64,000 nucleotides of DNA from UBA7185 sp964606855 (GTDB lineage Bacteria; Bacillota; Peptococcia; Peptococcales; Peptococcaceae): contig CAZSHM010000003.1 of assembly GCA_964606855.1 (NCBI GenBank), positions 1 to 64,000 on the forward strand. The letters are read 5' to 3'. Position numbers and translations under genes: made by a program. The notes beneath the pieces are model-generated. The model did not search any database and was not told the origin of the DNA. It was given only the letters and a program-made list of their open reading frames with translations. This document shows positions 8,670-17,386 of this stretch, piece after piece (the stretch's first letter is position 1; the number at the start of each line of letters is the position of its first letter).

Positions 8670-9800
8670 TCAGAGCGCGGATTCCGTCTCCAGCATTTCG
8701 GCGCCCTGCCGCAGATACTCTGTGATGGGGAGATGCTGCGGGCAGGCGCTCTCACACTGCCTGCAGCCGATGCAGTCCGAGGCGCGGCGCCCCTCCGGCG
8801 CGGCTTTCTCGTAGGCGCTCCTGGCTTCCGCCATCTGCCCGTTCCCCAGCTGTTTGTTCATCGCCGCGAAAATCTCCGGGATCGGGATCTGCTGCGGGCA
8901 CCCCTCGGTGCAGTAATGGCAGGAGGTGCAGGGGATGGCGGAGGAGTTGCCCAGGATCCTCTGGGCCTGCCGGATGATCTCCTGCTCCTCCTCGTTCAGC
9001 GGCTGAAAGTGCTTCATGTAGGAGAGATTGTCCTCCATCTGCGCAAGATTGGACATGCCGGAGAGGACCGTGAGGATGCCGTCCAGCGAGGCGACAAACC
9101 GGATCGCCCAGGAAGCATAGGACATATCCGGGTGGTAAGCCTCAAACAGCTTTTTGACGGCATCCGGCGGATTCGCCAGCGTCCCGCCCTTGACGGGCTC
9201 CATCACCGTGACGGACTTTCCGTGCTTCCGCGCCGTCTCATAATTCGCCCGGGAGGAGACGGACGGGTTCTCCCAGTCGGCATAGTTGATCTGGAGCTGG
9301 ACGAAATCCACCTCCGGATGCTCCGTCAGAAGCTGATCCAAAAGTTCCGGCCCCGCATGGTAGGAGAAGCCGAAATGCCGGATGAGCCCCTTCGCTTTCT
9401 GTTCCTGTACAAACTCCCAGAGATGAAATTTTTCATATTTTTTATAGTTGTTCTCCATGATCGAGTGGAGAAGATAGTAGTCAAAATAGCCGGCCCCGGT
9501 GCGTTTCAGGCTGGTATAAAACTGATTTTTGGCCGTCTTCTCTGTGGGCGCCATGAGAAACGCATTGATTTTGGTGCAGAGTGTGTAGGCTTCTCTCGGA
9601 TAACGATCCACCAGCGCTTTTTTGATCGCGGCTTCCGAGCCGAGGTAAACGTATGCCGTATCAAAGTAAGTAAACCCGGCCTCCAGAAACAGATCCACCA
9701 TCTTCTTCAGTTGCTCCACGTCGATGCCCAGCCCCTTCTTCGGCAGACGCATCAGCCCGAATCCGAGCTTGGGGACATCCTTTCCAAAGTACTCCGACAT
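8670..9800 (-). CDS. aldo/keto reductase with C-terminal 2[4Fe-4S] ferredoxin domain
   Basis: A 376-residue protein. Residues 1-280 are an AKR barrel: PKLGFGLMRLP, then FDTAYVY with the catalytic Asp-Tyr region, LLHS, and GFSYHAGPE. The C-terminus has two cysteine clusters, CTSCHYCTEGCP and CIGCRQCESACP, typical of two 4Fe-4S centres. This architecture is common in anaerobes and probably links NAD(P)H-type carbonyl reduction to ferredoxin-like electron transfer. The substrate is unknown. The start is ATG with AAAGGTGG 7 nt upstream. Bases 9801-10051, between this gene and the flavodoxin-type gene on the same strand, hold nothing else I recognise. Confidence 0.9.
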   Translation of the reverse strand: MSEYFGKDVPKLGFGLMRLPKKGLGIDVEQLKKMVDLFLEAGFTYFDTAYVYLGSEAAIKKALVDRYPREAYTLCTKINAFLMAPTEKTAKNQFYTSLKRTGAGYFDYYLLHSIMENNYKKYEKFHLWEFVQEQKAKGLIRHFGFSYHAGPELLDQLLTEHPEVDFVQLQINYADWENPSVSSRANYETARKHGKSVTVMEPVKGGTLANPPDAVKKLFEAYHPDMSYASWAIRFVASLDGILTVLSGMSNLAQMEDNLSYMKHFQPLNEEEQEIIRQAQRILGNSSAIPCTSCHYCTEGCPQQIPIPEIFAAMNKQLGNGQMAEARSAYEKAAPEGRRASDCIGCRQCESACPQHLPITEYLRQGAEMLETESAL

Positions 9801-10051
9801 CGCGATACCACCTTTCCGCGAAAGCTGCCGACGCGCGGGGAAAGCACATGCCTCCCGCTATCTGCCTCTCGCCCTGTTTTTTCCTGTTTTTTGGGGGGAT
9901 CCCGAGGCTCCCGCAATGCAGGCCGCCCCTTCCCGGCGAAAGAATCCGGATGCTTCGCCGCACACAGCACCCGCGCAGAGCGCCCGGCGCGCCACAAGAC
10001 GGGACTGCGCGCCGAATGCGTCCTCCCGCCCTTTCACGCACTCCTGCCTGA

Positions 10052-10696
10052 TCACTGGACAAGCCGTTTTCCGAGCTCGTACGCACGCTGCAGATCGACC
10101 GGGAACTGTTTCTCGCGGTGCGCCGCCTTCCGGGCCGCATCGAACCTCCCCGCATAGTACTTGGAGTAATCCGAAAACTGGTAGGTGTCGCAGGCATAAA
10201 GCGTCTCGCAGCTGCCGAACATTCCGCCGATCATCTTTGCGGTCGCCCCAAATACGGCGCCGTACCCTTCCCGAAGCCCCTCCTCGGGCATGTTCATGGT
10301 CAAAATCAGCCCGCATTTCTTTTTGATCGGCAACAGCAAGTCGCGGCTCCCGTCCTCCTCATAGTGCATCGCGGGGAACAGCATGCGGTGGATCACCGAA
10401 ACAGCTTCCCCCGTCATGTTGCCATAGTAGACCGGGGAACCGATGAGCACCGCATTGGCCTCGTGGATCTCTTCCAGCACAGGGCGCAGATCGTCGCGGA
10501 CGGCGCAGATGCCGTTTGTACGGTTGCCGCGCAGTTTGCAGGCAAAGCAGCTCCTGCAGTCTGAATAGTGCAGGTCGTAGAGATGCAATAGTTCCGTCTC
10601 CGCCCCGGCCTCTTTCGCGCCGCGCTCCGCCTCCAGCAGCAACTTGTGCGTGTTCCAGCCCTTGCGCGGACTTCCGTTCAGTAGAATCACCTTCAT
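10052..10696 (-). CDS. flavodoxin-fold NAD(P)H-dependent FMN oxidoreductase
   Basis: A 214-residue protein starting MKVILLNGSPRKGWNTHKLL, the FMN phosphate-binding loop of the NADPH-dependent FMN reductase / iron-sulfur flavoprotein family. CRSCFACKLRGNRTNGIC supplies the extra cysteines seen in anaerobe members, and IGSPVYYGNMTGE is the flavin-ring loop. Longer in-frame extensions upstream were rejected because AAGGAG lies about 8 nt before this ATG. It is encoded upstream of, and in the same direction as, the aldo/keto reductase, so the pair may form a redox unit, with 251 nt between them. Confidence 0.88.
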   Translation of the reverse strand: MKVILLNGSPRKGWNTHKLLLEAERGAKEAGAETELLHLYDLHYSDCRSCFACKLRGNRTNGICAVRDDLRPVLEEIHEANAVLIGSPVYYGNMTGEAVSVIHRMLFPAMHYEEDGSRDLLLPIKKKCGLILTMNMPEEGLREGYGAVFGATAKMIGGMFGSCETLYACDTYQFSDYSKYYAGRFDAARKAAHREKQFPVDLQRAYELGKRLVQ

Positions 10697-10963
10697 CTTT
10701 CTCAACTCCTTTTCTCCGCTCCCCTGCCGCGTCTCCTCCGGGCAGCTCTGCTCCGGCGGCCGGGAAAACGGTTCTTTCGGCGGGACCCTGCTTCCGCAGC
10801 GGATCGACCCCGCCCGCTCCGCTGCATTCGGGATTGATTCTAGTATACCACGTTTCCCGCGCCCTGCGCAAATATCTCTGGCTGTGCCAGGCAAAATTCT
10901 CCTCTCTCGCCTGTTTCTGGGTTCGCCCCGGATTCGGGTCGGAAGCACAATTTGTGTCAAACA

Positions 10964-10993
10964 TTGGCAAACCCCGTGGAGTTGTGCTATACT
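10964..10993 (+). promoter_or_regulatory. promoter for the methylase remnant
   Basis: TTGGCA (10964-10969), 18-nt spacer, TATACT (10988-10993). It lies 80 nt before the TTG start and in the 376-nt divergent gap after the flavodoxin-type gene; the rest of that gap shows no gene. Confidence 0.6.
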
Positions 10994-11072
10994 GAATTTG
11001 GTTCCCTGCAGCAGGGTGCCCGGACCGGCATGCCCTGCCGCCGGCTGTTTTGCGCGTGAGGAGGGATCTGCT

Positions 11073-12323
11073 TTGCTTGTCGGAATACAAGAGGAAATAC
11101 TGCATATGCACGCTCTGGGGCTTCTGGAGACGCTCTTGGAGGATAAGACCACCCGTGGAAACATTCTCTGGGCCTCGGACGCCTACCGCGCGCTGGGAGA
11201 CGCCTACAGACGGGATCGGGAGATGCGGCCGGAACAGATCACCGGCGCGCACTCCGGCGTGATCAAGAGCCGGGCGCGGAGGGAGCTGGAACAGCAATCC
11301 GCGCGAAGCACTCGGCGCGCCGATGCCTGCACCCCGCTCCGGGTCTGCGCCAAGATGATCGACGAAGCGGACACGGCCTGGTTCGGCGAGGCGGATCTGT
11401 TCCGGCGGAACGGAGAGCCGACCCCGCGCGTGGTCTTCCCTTTGGGCCAGCGCTGGGAGTCCTATGTCGATGCCCGGTGGATGGAGATCACCTGCGGCGA
11501 GGCGCCCTACCTCGTCAGCCGTTACGACGCGGTGAGCGGCGAGGCAATCCCCCCGGAGCGCCGGATTGGTATCCTCGACCGCAAGCTGCGCGCGGTGAAC
11601 GAGAACACCGCTTCGGAGGCGGAATGGCTCCGCTGGGCGATGCGGGCCCTGCAGGCGACCTACGGCTACGAGCTGCAGGGGGACAATCTGCTGATCGCGC
11701 GGCTGAATCTGCTGATGACCTTCGAGGAGTACCTGTCCGCCCGCTGGCGGCGAAAGCCGACTCCGCGCGAGTACCGCGCGGCCGCCAACATCATCGCCTG
11801 GAATCTCTGGCAGATGGACGGTCTCACGGGGATGCCCCCCTACGCCCGCGCGGCGGAATCATACCGGCAGCTATCCTTCGCGGATCTCCTGGGAGCGGAA
11901 GCGGCGGAGCCAAGCACCCTTCCGCCCTGCAAAATCTACAACTGGCGCGGCGACCGCGGCATCGCCTTTTCAGACTTGCCTGTGGGCGAAAGGCACGCGA
12001 TGAAATTTGATTTTATAATCGGAACTCCGCCGCTCCAAGAGGAATCCCCGGATGCGCGCGGCGATGCCGCCGCGATCTATCCTTCTTTTGCGGATGCCGC
12101 ATACGCGCTCGCCGATAAGGTCTTGCTGATCACGCCCGCACAAGTTCTTTCCCGTGCCGGATATTCTCCGGGAGAACGGAGCGAAACCATGTCCCGCGAC
12201 GCGCATCTGAAAGTCCTTTTTTATGAGCCCGATTCCGCAAAGCTCTTCCCCGGGATCGATTTAGAAGGCGGTGTCGCCATCACCTTGCACGACAAAGATA
12301 AAGCGTCCGGAGCAGGCAATTAA
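11073..12323 (+). pseudogene. truncated Eco57I-type restriction-modification methylase
   Basis: A 416-codon frame starting at TTG with GAGGAGGG 7-8 nt upstream. It keeps family segments: LLEDKTTRGNILWASDAY, EITCGEAPYLVSRYD, RRIGILDRKLRAVNENT, EYLSARWRRKPT and NIIAWNLWQMDGL. The end of the frame reads FDFIIGTPPLQEE, where active N6-adenine methylases have (N/D)PP(Y/F). Both the first and last residues of the catalytic tetrad are therefore replaced (TPPL). The frame stops right after GGVAITLHDKDK, where I expect a further target-recognition part. Loss of catalytic residues plus C-terminal truncation points to a decayed gene. No restriction subunit is found nearby. Confidence 0.7.
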
Positions 12324-12333
12324 GCCTGCTCCG
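12308..12333 (+). repeat. perfect hairpin enclosing the methylase stop codon
   Basis: CGGAGCAGGC and GCCTGCTCCG (10-bp arms) flank the 6-nt loop AATTAA, which contains the stop codon (12321-12323). It could be the terminator of the remnant (no T tract) or the scar that created the premature end. Confidence 0.6.
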
Positions 12334-12402
12334 CAACCGGAAGCGCGTCGCATATCCCGGGGACGACGCCGCGGCTTTTTTCAGGTTTTTTGCAAAATGC
12401 GC

Positions 12403-12431
12403 TTGACAAATCGGCCGTTATCCCGTATGAT
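12403..12431 (+). promoter_or_regulatory. consensus promoter of the T-box operon
   Basis: TTGACA (12403-12408), 17-nt spacer, TATGAT (12426-12431), just upstream of the T-box leader. Confidence 0.88.
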
Positions 12432-12450
12432 ACAAAAAAAGCAAAGCGGA

Positions 12451-12724
12451 TGAAACCGATGCGTAAGAGGAGTACCGGCAGAGCCTGTTGGCTCAGAGAG
12501 CCGCGGATGGTGCGAGTGCGGCGCGACAGACTGCCGGGAATGGGCTTACAAGGGCGGCCCGAACGGAGCGTTTCCCGCTCCCGGTAGGCGTCGACGGGAA
12601 CTCTGCCCGTTACAAAGAGAGCATACATGGCGGTGTATGGAATGAGTGGGCCGCAAGGCGAATCTGGGTGGTACCGCAGGTGCAATCGAGCACTTGTCCC
12701 TCGAGGGACAGGTGCTGTTTTTTT
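12451..12724 (+). promoter_or_regulatory. T-box riboswitch, tryptophan specifier (UGG)
   Basis: Stem I is clear. Lower stem GTAAG (12463-12467) pairs with CTTAC (12545-12549), and upper stem CCGGCAG (12475-12481) pairs with CTGCCGG (12531-12537). The specifier loop reads AGGAGTA on the left and GAA-TGG-G on the right, which places the specifier codon TGG (Trp) at 12541-12543, followed by the expected purine. AGAGAG and GGTGCGA form the distal loop motifs. The T-box GGGTGGTACCGC is at 12666-12677. The terminator arms (12689-12700 and 12705-12716) end in a run of T. Uncharged tRNA-Trp should favour the antiterminator. The variable T-box base is T, which pairs only by wobble with the G73 usual for bacterial tRNA-Trp. 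Confidence 0.93.
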
Positions 12725-12855
12725 ATCCGCCCCGCGCCGCTACCCCCCCCGCTCGGCCCGCCTTCCCCTGCCCCGCGGGCGGCAGCGAAACGAAGTTTGC
12801 TTCCGATTTTGTCTCCGGATTTTTTCCGAATTTTGCTTCCAAGGAGGTCTTTCCC

Positions 12856-13950
12856 ATGGAAAATTACAGTCTGCTGATGCCCAACTACTCCATCGGCACG
12901 GACATCTACCGCTTCATCCCCCGGTTCTGCGCCCCTTACGGCAAAAAAGTGATCGCCATCGGCGGCCACAAAGCCACCGCGGCGGCAAGGCCAGAGATCG
13001 AGGCGGCCGTTCGCGGCAGCAGCCTTGAGATTCTCGGCTTTCTCTGGCACGGCGGCGAAGCTTCCTATGAGAACATCGCCCGCCTGCAGGCAGATCCGCT
13101 GGTGCAGGAAGCGGACATGATCTTCGCCATCGGCGGCGGCAAAGCGCTGGATGTCGGCAAAGGGCTGGGTGCGAAGACGGGGAAACCGGTGTTCACCTTT
13201 CCCACCATCGCCTCCACCTGCGCGGCGGTGACCTCTGTGGCGATTCTCTACCGCCCGGACGGCACCTTCCTGGAACCGTTCTTTTTCCTGCAGCCGCCGC
13301 TGCACGCCTTCATTCACACGGGCATCATCGCCGCCGCGCCCAGCCAGTATCTGTGGGCGGGCTTGGGCGACACCTGCTCGAAATATTACGAGACGACCGT
13401 CTCCGCCCGCGGCGACCGGCTGGAGCATTTCACGGCCCTGGGCGTGCAGCTGAGCCGCCAGTGCGTGGAACCGCTCCTGCTCTACGGCGCGGAGGCCATG
13501 GCGGAAAACAAGGCCGGCCGGGCGGGCCGCGCACTGGAGGAAGTGGTGCTGGCGGTCATCGTCACCACCGGGCTGGTCTCGATCTTCGTCACACGGGATC
13601 ACACGCCCAACTACAACAGCGGCTTGGCACACGCCATCTTTTACGCCATGACGCGCCTGCCGCACTTTGAGGAGACGCATCTCCACGGCGAGGTGGTGGG
13701 TTTCGCCGTGCTGCCGCTCCTGCTTTACGACGGACAGGACGCGGAATTCGAGCGGATCTACCGTTTCAACCGCTCTGTGGGGCTCCCCGTCTCCCTGGAG
13801 GAGATCCGGATCTCGGCGGAGGAGATGGAGGGGCTCTACAGCGTCGTCCCCACGATGAAGGACGTGCAGCATTATCCCTACCCCATCACACCGGATAAGC
13901 TGGCAGATGTATTCGAGCGGCTGGATCGCTATCACAAGGCGCATCTGTAA
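12856..13950 (+). CDS. iron-containing alcohol dehydrogenase family (GldA-like)
   Basis: A 364-residue protein. Its Rossmann part has AIGGGKALDVGKG (about 91-103). Metal ligands expected for group III dehydrogenases are visible: Asp172 in GLGDTCSKYYE, His259 in GLAHAIFYAM and His277 in HLHGEVVGF. It is therefore probably an active NAD(P)-dependent oxidoreductase acting on a polyol, alcohol or 2-oxo/hydroxy compound. The start is ATG at 12856 with a perfect AAGGAGGT 7 nt upstream; an in-frame extension back into the T-box leader was rejected. It is the first gene under the Trp T-box, which suggests a role in aromatic amino acid metabolism, but the substrate cannot be read from sequence. Confidence 0.87.
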   Translation: MENYSLLMPNYSIGTDIYRFIPRFCAPYGKKVIAIGGHKATAAARPEIEAAVRGSSLEILGFLWHGGEASYENIARLQADPLVQEADMIFAIGGGKALDVGKGLGAKTGKPVFTFPTIASTCAAVTSVAILYRPDGTFLEPFFFLQPPLHAFIHTGIIAAAPSQYLWAGLGDTCSKYYETTVSARGDRLEHFTALGVQLSRQCVEPLLLYGAEAMAENKAGRAGRALEEVVLAVIVTTGLVSIFVTRDHTPNYNSGLAHAIFYAMTRLPHFEETHLHGEVVGFAVLPLLLYDGQDAEFERIYRFNRSVGLPVSLEEIRISAEEMEGLYSVVPTMKDVQHYPYPITPDKLADVFERLDRYHKAHL

Positions 13951-14065
13951 GCCGGGCGCGCCGCCGGGAGCGGCACACTGTCCACCGGGAACTCCGCGCG
14001 GCACGCGCCGCCGGTTCCAATAGCGTTGCATCAAAAAAAATACTTTGATTTGGAGGGGTTTCAAA

Positions 14066-15106
14066 ATGAAACAGACAAAAAAAGGACTCAAAAAGCTGCT
14101 GGCACTCGCCCTGGCGGGCGCCATGCTGTTCGGCCTCACGGCCTGCGGCGGCTCCCAGGACAATGCGGAGCAGGGCGGCCAGGCAAACGGCGAAAAGCTG
14201 CAGATCGGCGTGATCCAGATGATCGACAACGGCGCCTTCGAGGATATGCGCGAGGGGTTCCTGCAGGAACTGCAGGATAAGGGCTACGGGGACGACCAGG
14301 TGGAGATCCTCTACCGCAACGCGCAGGGCGACGCCACAAACCTGAACACCATCTGCCAGGAAATGGTCGATAGCGGCGTCGATCTCGTGGCGACCATCGC
14401 CACGCCCGCCACGCAGGCCATGGTCGCCATGGAGAGCGACATCCCGGTCGTCTTTATCTCTGTCAGCGATCCCGTGAGCGCCGGCGTTCTCACCGATATG
14501 GAGCATCCGGATAAGAACGCGACCGGCACCTCCAATGCCATCCCCATCAGCGAAATTTTCGGTCTTTCCGAGCAGCTGACGCCGGGTGTGCAGACCTACG
14601 GCATTCTCTACTGCACGAGCGAGGTCAACTCCGTGAGCACGGCGGAACAGGCCAAGGCGTATCTGGATGAGAACGGGCTGCACTATGTGGAGAAAGTTGT
14701 CACGAACTCCTCCGAAGTGCAGCAGGCGGCGCAGTCCCTGGTCGGCAGCGTGGACGCGCTCTTCATCCCCAACGACAGCGTGGTGCAGGCTGCAATGCCG
14801 CTGGTCTCTGAGGTGGCCCGCGACGCGAAGATTCCCGTCTATGGCAGCTCCGCGGTCATGGTGAACTCCGGCGCACTCGCCACCGTCGCCATCACGGACA
14901 CCCAGATCGGCGCCATCTCCGCTGACATGGCGATCCAGTACCTGGAAGGCACGGCCATCGCCGACATCCCGGCGCAGGTTGTCCCCGCCGACGCCATCCT
15001 CGTCAACCAGACAACCGCCGATGTCCTGGCGCTCGACCTGGACACCGCTCTGTCCGGCGTGGGGGATACCTACACCGTGACGGTGGTGGAGGACAGCGCC
15101 GAGTAA
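14066..15106 (+). CDS. trpX: ABC transporter substrate-binding lipoprotein, TrpX-like
   Basis: A 346-residue secreted lipoprotein. It has a lysine-rich N-terminus (KQTKKGLKK), a hydrophobic stretch and the lipobox LTAC followed by GG. The mature part is of the ABC_sub_bind type (peripplasmic-binding fold with IGVIQMIDNGAFEDMREGF, VATIATPATQAM, VFISVSDPVSAG and VYGSSAVMV). This family supplies TrpXYZ transporters for aromatic amino acids. The start has GGAGGGG 8-9 nt upstream. The Trp T-box and the permease and ATPase genes behind it support tryptophan or a related aromatic compound as ligand. Confidence 0.85.
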   Translation: MKQTKKGLKKLLALALAGAMLFGLTACGGSQDNAEQGGQANGEKLQIGVIQMIDNGAFEDMREGFLQELQDKGYGDDQVEILYRNAQGDATNLNTICQEMVDSGVDLVATIATPATQAMVAMESDIPVVFISVSDPVSAGVLTDMEHPDKNATGTSNAIPISEIFGLSEQLTPGVQTYGILYCTSEVNSVSTAEQAKAYLDENGLHYVEKVVTNSSEVQQAAQSLVGSVDALFIPNDSVVQAAMPLVSEVARDAKIPVYGSSAVMVNSGALATVAITDTQIGAISADMAIQYLEGTAIADIPAQVVPADAILVNQTTADVLALDLDTALSGVGDTYTVTVVEDSAE

Positions 15107-15207
15107 TCGGCGCGCAGCGCGGCATGTGCAAATCTCCGTGCTTTCCGGGGATCCGCAAGGGGCTGCTGTGAGGATCCGCCGCAGCGCATCCCGATACAGG
15201 GACTTTC

Positions 15208-15250
15208 CTTCCGCGCGTCCGGGCACAGAGCCCGGCGCGCGGAAGATTTT
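15208..15250 (+). terminator. intra-operon terminator-like hairpin between trpX and trpY
   Basis: Arms CTTCCGCGCG-t-CCGGGC and GCCCGG-CGCGCGGAAG enclose ACAGA and are followed by ATTTTTG. It lies in the 375-nt gap between the binding-protein and permease genes, where I see no gene. It probably gives partial termination or protects the trpX 3' end. Confidence 0.6.
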
Positions 15251-15481
15251 TGCCCGAGCGGGATTCCGCGCCGCGCGTGCGGCCGCACTTCCGCGCCGCC
15301 CAAAAGCGCTGTCCTTCGAGCCATGCGGCACCGCGGCGGTTCTTCGGCGCGCTCTGCCGATGTGTTTTCCGGCCCTCTTCCGACCGCGTCTTCCCGTACC
15401 TCTTCCTGATTCGCTTTTGCACAGTCTCACGCCCTCATTCTCAGAGCGTTCTTCCGTATGTTTCGCAAAGGAGTTTTTGCA

Positions 15482-16405
15482 ATGGTTCTACTGCTCGGTT
15501 CTCTCCAGCTGGGTCTCATCTATGGAATGCTGGCGCTGGGCGTCTACATCACCTTCCGCATCATGAACGTGCCCGACCTGACCGCCGAGGGCAGCTTTAC
15601 GCTGGGGCTGGCGCTGTCCGCGGTATGCACCATCGCGGGGCATCCGCTCCTGGGCCTTCTCGCGGCGCTCCTGGCCGGGGCGGCGGCGGGCTGCGTCACC
15701 GGCATCCTGCACACAAAACTGCACATCCACCCCATCCTCTCCGGCATCCTCACCATGAGCGGCCTCTACTCGGTCAATCTCATGGCCATGGGCAACAGTT
15801 CTAATCTGTCCCTCATCAATGCCAACACCATCTTCAAGATGGCGGGCGACCTGCTGCCGTTCCTGGACAAGGATCTGGTGAAACTTCTGGTGGCGCTGTG
15901 CTTCTCCGCCCTCGTCCTGATTCTGCTCATCCTGTTCTTCAAGACACACGTGGGGCTCTGCATCCGCGCCACGGGCGACAACGAGGACATGGTGCGCGCC
16001 TCCTCGATCCATGTGGATCACACCAAAATTCTGGCGCTGGCCGTGAGCAACGCGATCATCGGGTTCTCCGGCGGGCTCATCGCCCAGTACCAGAGTTTCG
16101 CCGACATCAACTCCGGCGTGGGAATCCTGGTGGTGGGGCTGGCCTCGGTCATCATCGGCGAGGTGCTTCTGGGGCGGCACGCGCTCCCCGGCACAATGCT
16201 GGCGGTCGTGGCGGGCTCCATCATCTACCGCTTCATCATCGCACTGGTGACGCGCTACACCTTCCTGCCGGCCTACACGCTGAAACTGATCTCCGCCTGC
16301 ATCGTGGCGCTGGCACTCTCTCTGCCCGCGCTGCGGGCGTACCTGAACTTGCGGAGCGCGCGAAAGGAGGCGCGGAACCATGCTGCAACTGAAAGCGATC
16401 TCTAA
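15482..16405 (+). CDS. trpY: ABC transporter permease, TrpY-like
   Basis: A 307-residue polytopic membrane protein of the branched-chain/ribose-type permease family (BPD_transp_2). It has about eight to nine hydrophobic segments and the motif GDNEDMVRASSI, followed by AVSNAIIGFSGGLIAQYQSF, which is the ATPase-coupling and family-characteristic region. The start chosen is the ATG at 15482, 11 nt after AAAGGAG; an ATG at 15458 is in frame but has no ribosome binding site. Its 3' end overlaps the ATPase gene by 26 nt, so permease and ATPase are translationally linked. Confidence 0.87.
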   Translation: MVLLLGSLQLGLIYGMLALGVYITFRIMNVPDLTAEGSFTLGLALSAVCTIAGHPLLGLLAALLAGAAAGCVTGILHTKLHIHPILSGILTMSGLYSVNLMAMGNSSNLSLINANTIFKMAGDLLPFLDKDLVKLLVALCFSALVLILLILFFKTHVGLCIRATGDNEDMVRASSIHVDHTKILALAVSNAIIGFSGGLIAQYQSFADINSGVGILVVGLASVIIGEVLLGRHALPGTMLAVVAGSIIYRFIIALVTRYTFLPAYTLKLISACIVALALSLPALRAYLNLRSARKEARNHAATESDL

Positions 16406-17174
16406 AACCTTCTCCCCCGGCACACTGAACGAGCACAAGGCGCTGCGGAAGATTGATCTGACGCTGGAGGACGGCGAGTTCGTCACCCTGGTAGGCTCCA
16501 ACGGCGCGGGCAAATCCACCCTCTTCAACATCATCTGCGGCAACTTCTATCCCGACGAGGGATCCGTCCTGATCGACGGCCGAGACATCACCTGGATGCC
16601 GGAGCACAAGCGCGCCGCCTTCATCGGCCGCGTCTTCCAGGATCCCATGCGCGGCACCGCGCCCAACCTGACGATCGAGGAGAATCTGGCGCTGGCCTAC
16701 TCCCGCAGCAAACACGGGCCGTTCCACTTTGCCATCAACAAGAAGGACAGCGCGTTTTTCCGAGAGTCCCTGGCGCAGTACAATATGGGCCTGGAAGACC
16801 GGATGCGCACCAAGGTGGGGCTTTTATCGGGCGGGCAGCGGCAGGTGGTCACACTCCTGATGTGCACGCTCGTGCCGCCAAAGCTGCTCCTGCTCGACGA
16901 GCACACCGCCGCCCTAGATCCTGCCACCTCGGAAAAAATCATGGAGGTCACGCGGGAGATCGTCCGCGCCAACCATTTGACCACGATGATGATCACGCAC
17001 AATCTGACCGCTGCCCTCAAGACGGGCAGCCGCACCATCATGATGGACGACGGACAGCTGATTCTCGATGTCAGCGGCAGGGAGCGGGAGGCGATGTCGC
17101 TGAACGACCTCCTGGCGCTCTACAGCAGCAGAAGCAACAAGACGTTCGACAACGACCGCATGCTGCTCACCTGA
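16380..17174 (+). CDS. trpZ: ABC transporter ATP-binding protein, TrpZ-like
   Basis: A 264-residue nucleotide-binding domain: Walker A GSNGAGKST (about 39-47), signature LSGGQRQ, Walker B LLLLDEHTAALDP and switch histidine in MITHNL. The ATG lies inside the end of the permease gene with AAAGGAGG in front. It completes the trpXYZ set with the binding protein and a single permease that would act as a homodimer. The usual DEPT after Walker B reads DEHT here; the catalytic Glu is present. Confidence 0.9.
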   Translation: MLQLKAISKTFSPGTLNEHKALRKIDLTLEDGEFVTLVGSNGAGKSTLFNIICGNFYPDEGSVLIDGRDITWMPEHKRAAFIGRVFQDPMRGTAPNLTIEENLALAYSRSKHGPFHFAINKKDSAFFRESLAQYNMGLEDRMRTKVGLLSGGQRQVVTLLMCTLVPPKLLLLDEHTAALDPATSEKIMEVTREIVRANHLTTMMITHNLTAALKTGSRTIMMDDGQLILDVSGREREAMSLNDLLALYSSRSNKTFDNDRMLLT

Positions 17175-17261
17175 AGCGCCTCTTCTCGCCCCGTCCGGAT
17201 GCGCGGCGCGGGACAGTGCAGCCGCAGGGGGTTCCTGCGTTTCAGAAGCCTCTTTCAAATA

Positions 17262-17298
17262 ACGGCGCGGGGTTTCGGAAGTCGAACCCTGCGCCGTC
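17262..17298. terminator. hairpin between convergent trpZ and the ABC-F gene
   Basis: ACGGCGCGGGGTT and its near-complement (AACCCTGCGCCGT) form a strong hairpin with one or two mismatches. The downstream T tract is weak. It lies where a terminator for both converging operons is expected. Confidence 0.5.
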
Positions 17299-17386
17299 TA
17301 TTCTACCTTTCTATTCTGCCTTCCTCTGCGATCGCTGCTCTGTGCCCTCCGGATGCCGCGCCGGCGGCAGGCTGCCTCCTCCGCGC

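Noticed and set aside
11073..12323. Active DNA methylase
   Set aside because: TPPL instead of NPPY and an early stop make activity improbable.
12646..12855. N-terminal extension of the iron alcohol dehydrogenase
   Set aside because: It would be translated from the T-box and its terminator. A perfect AAGGAGGT precedes the ATG at 12856.
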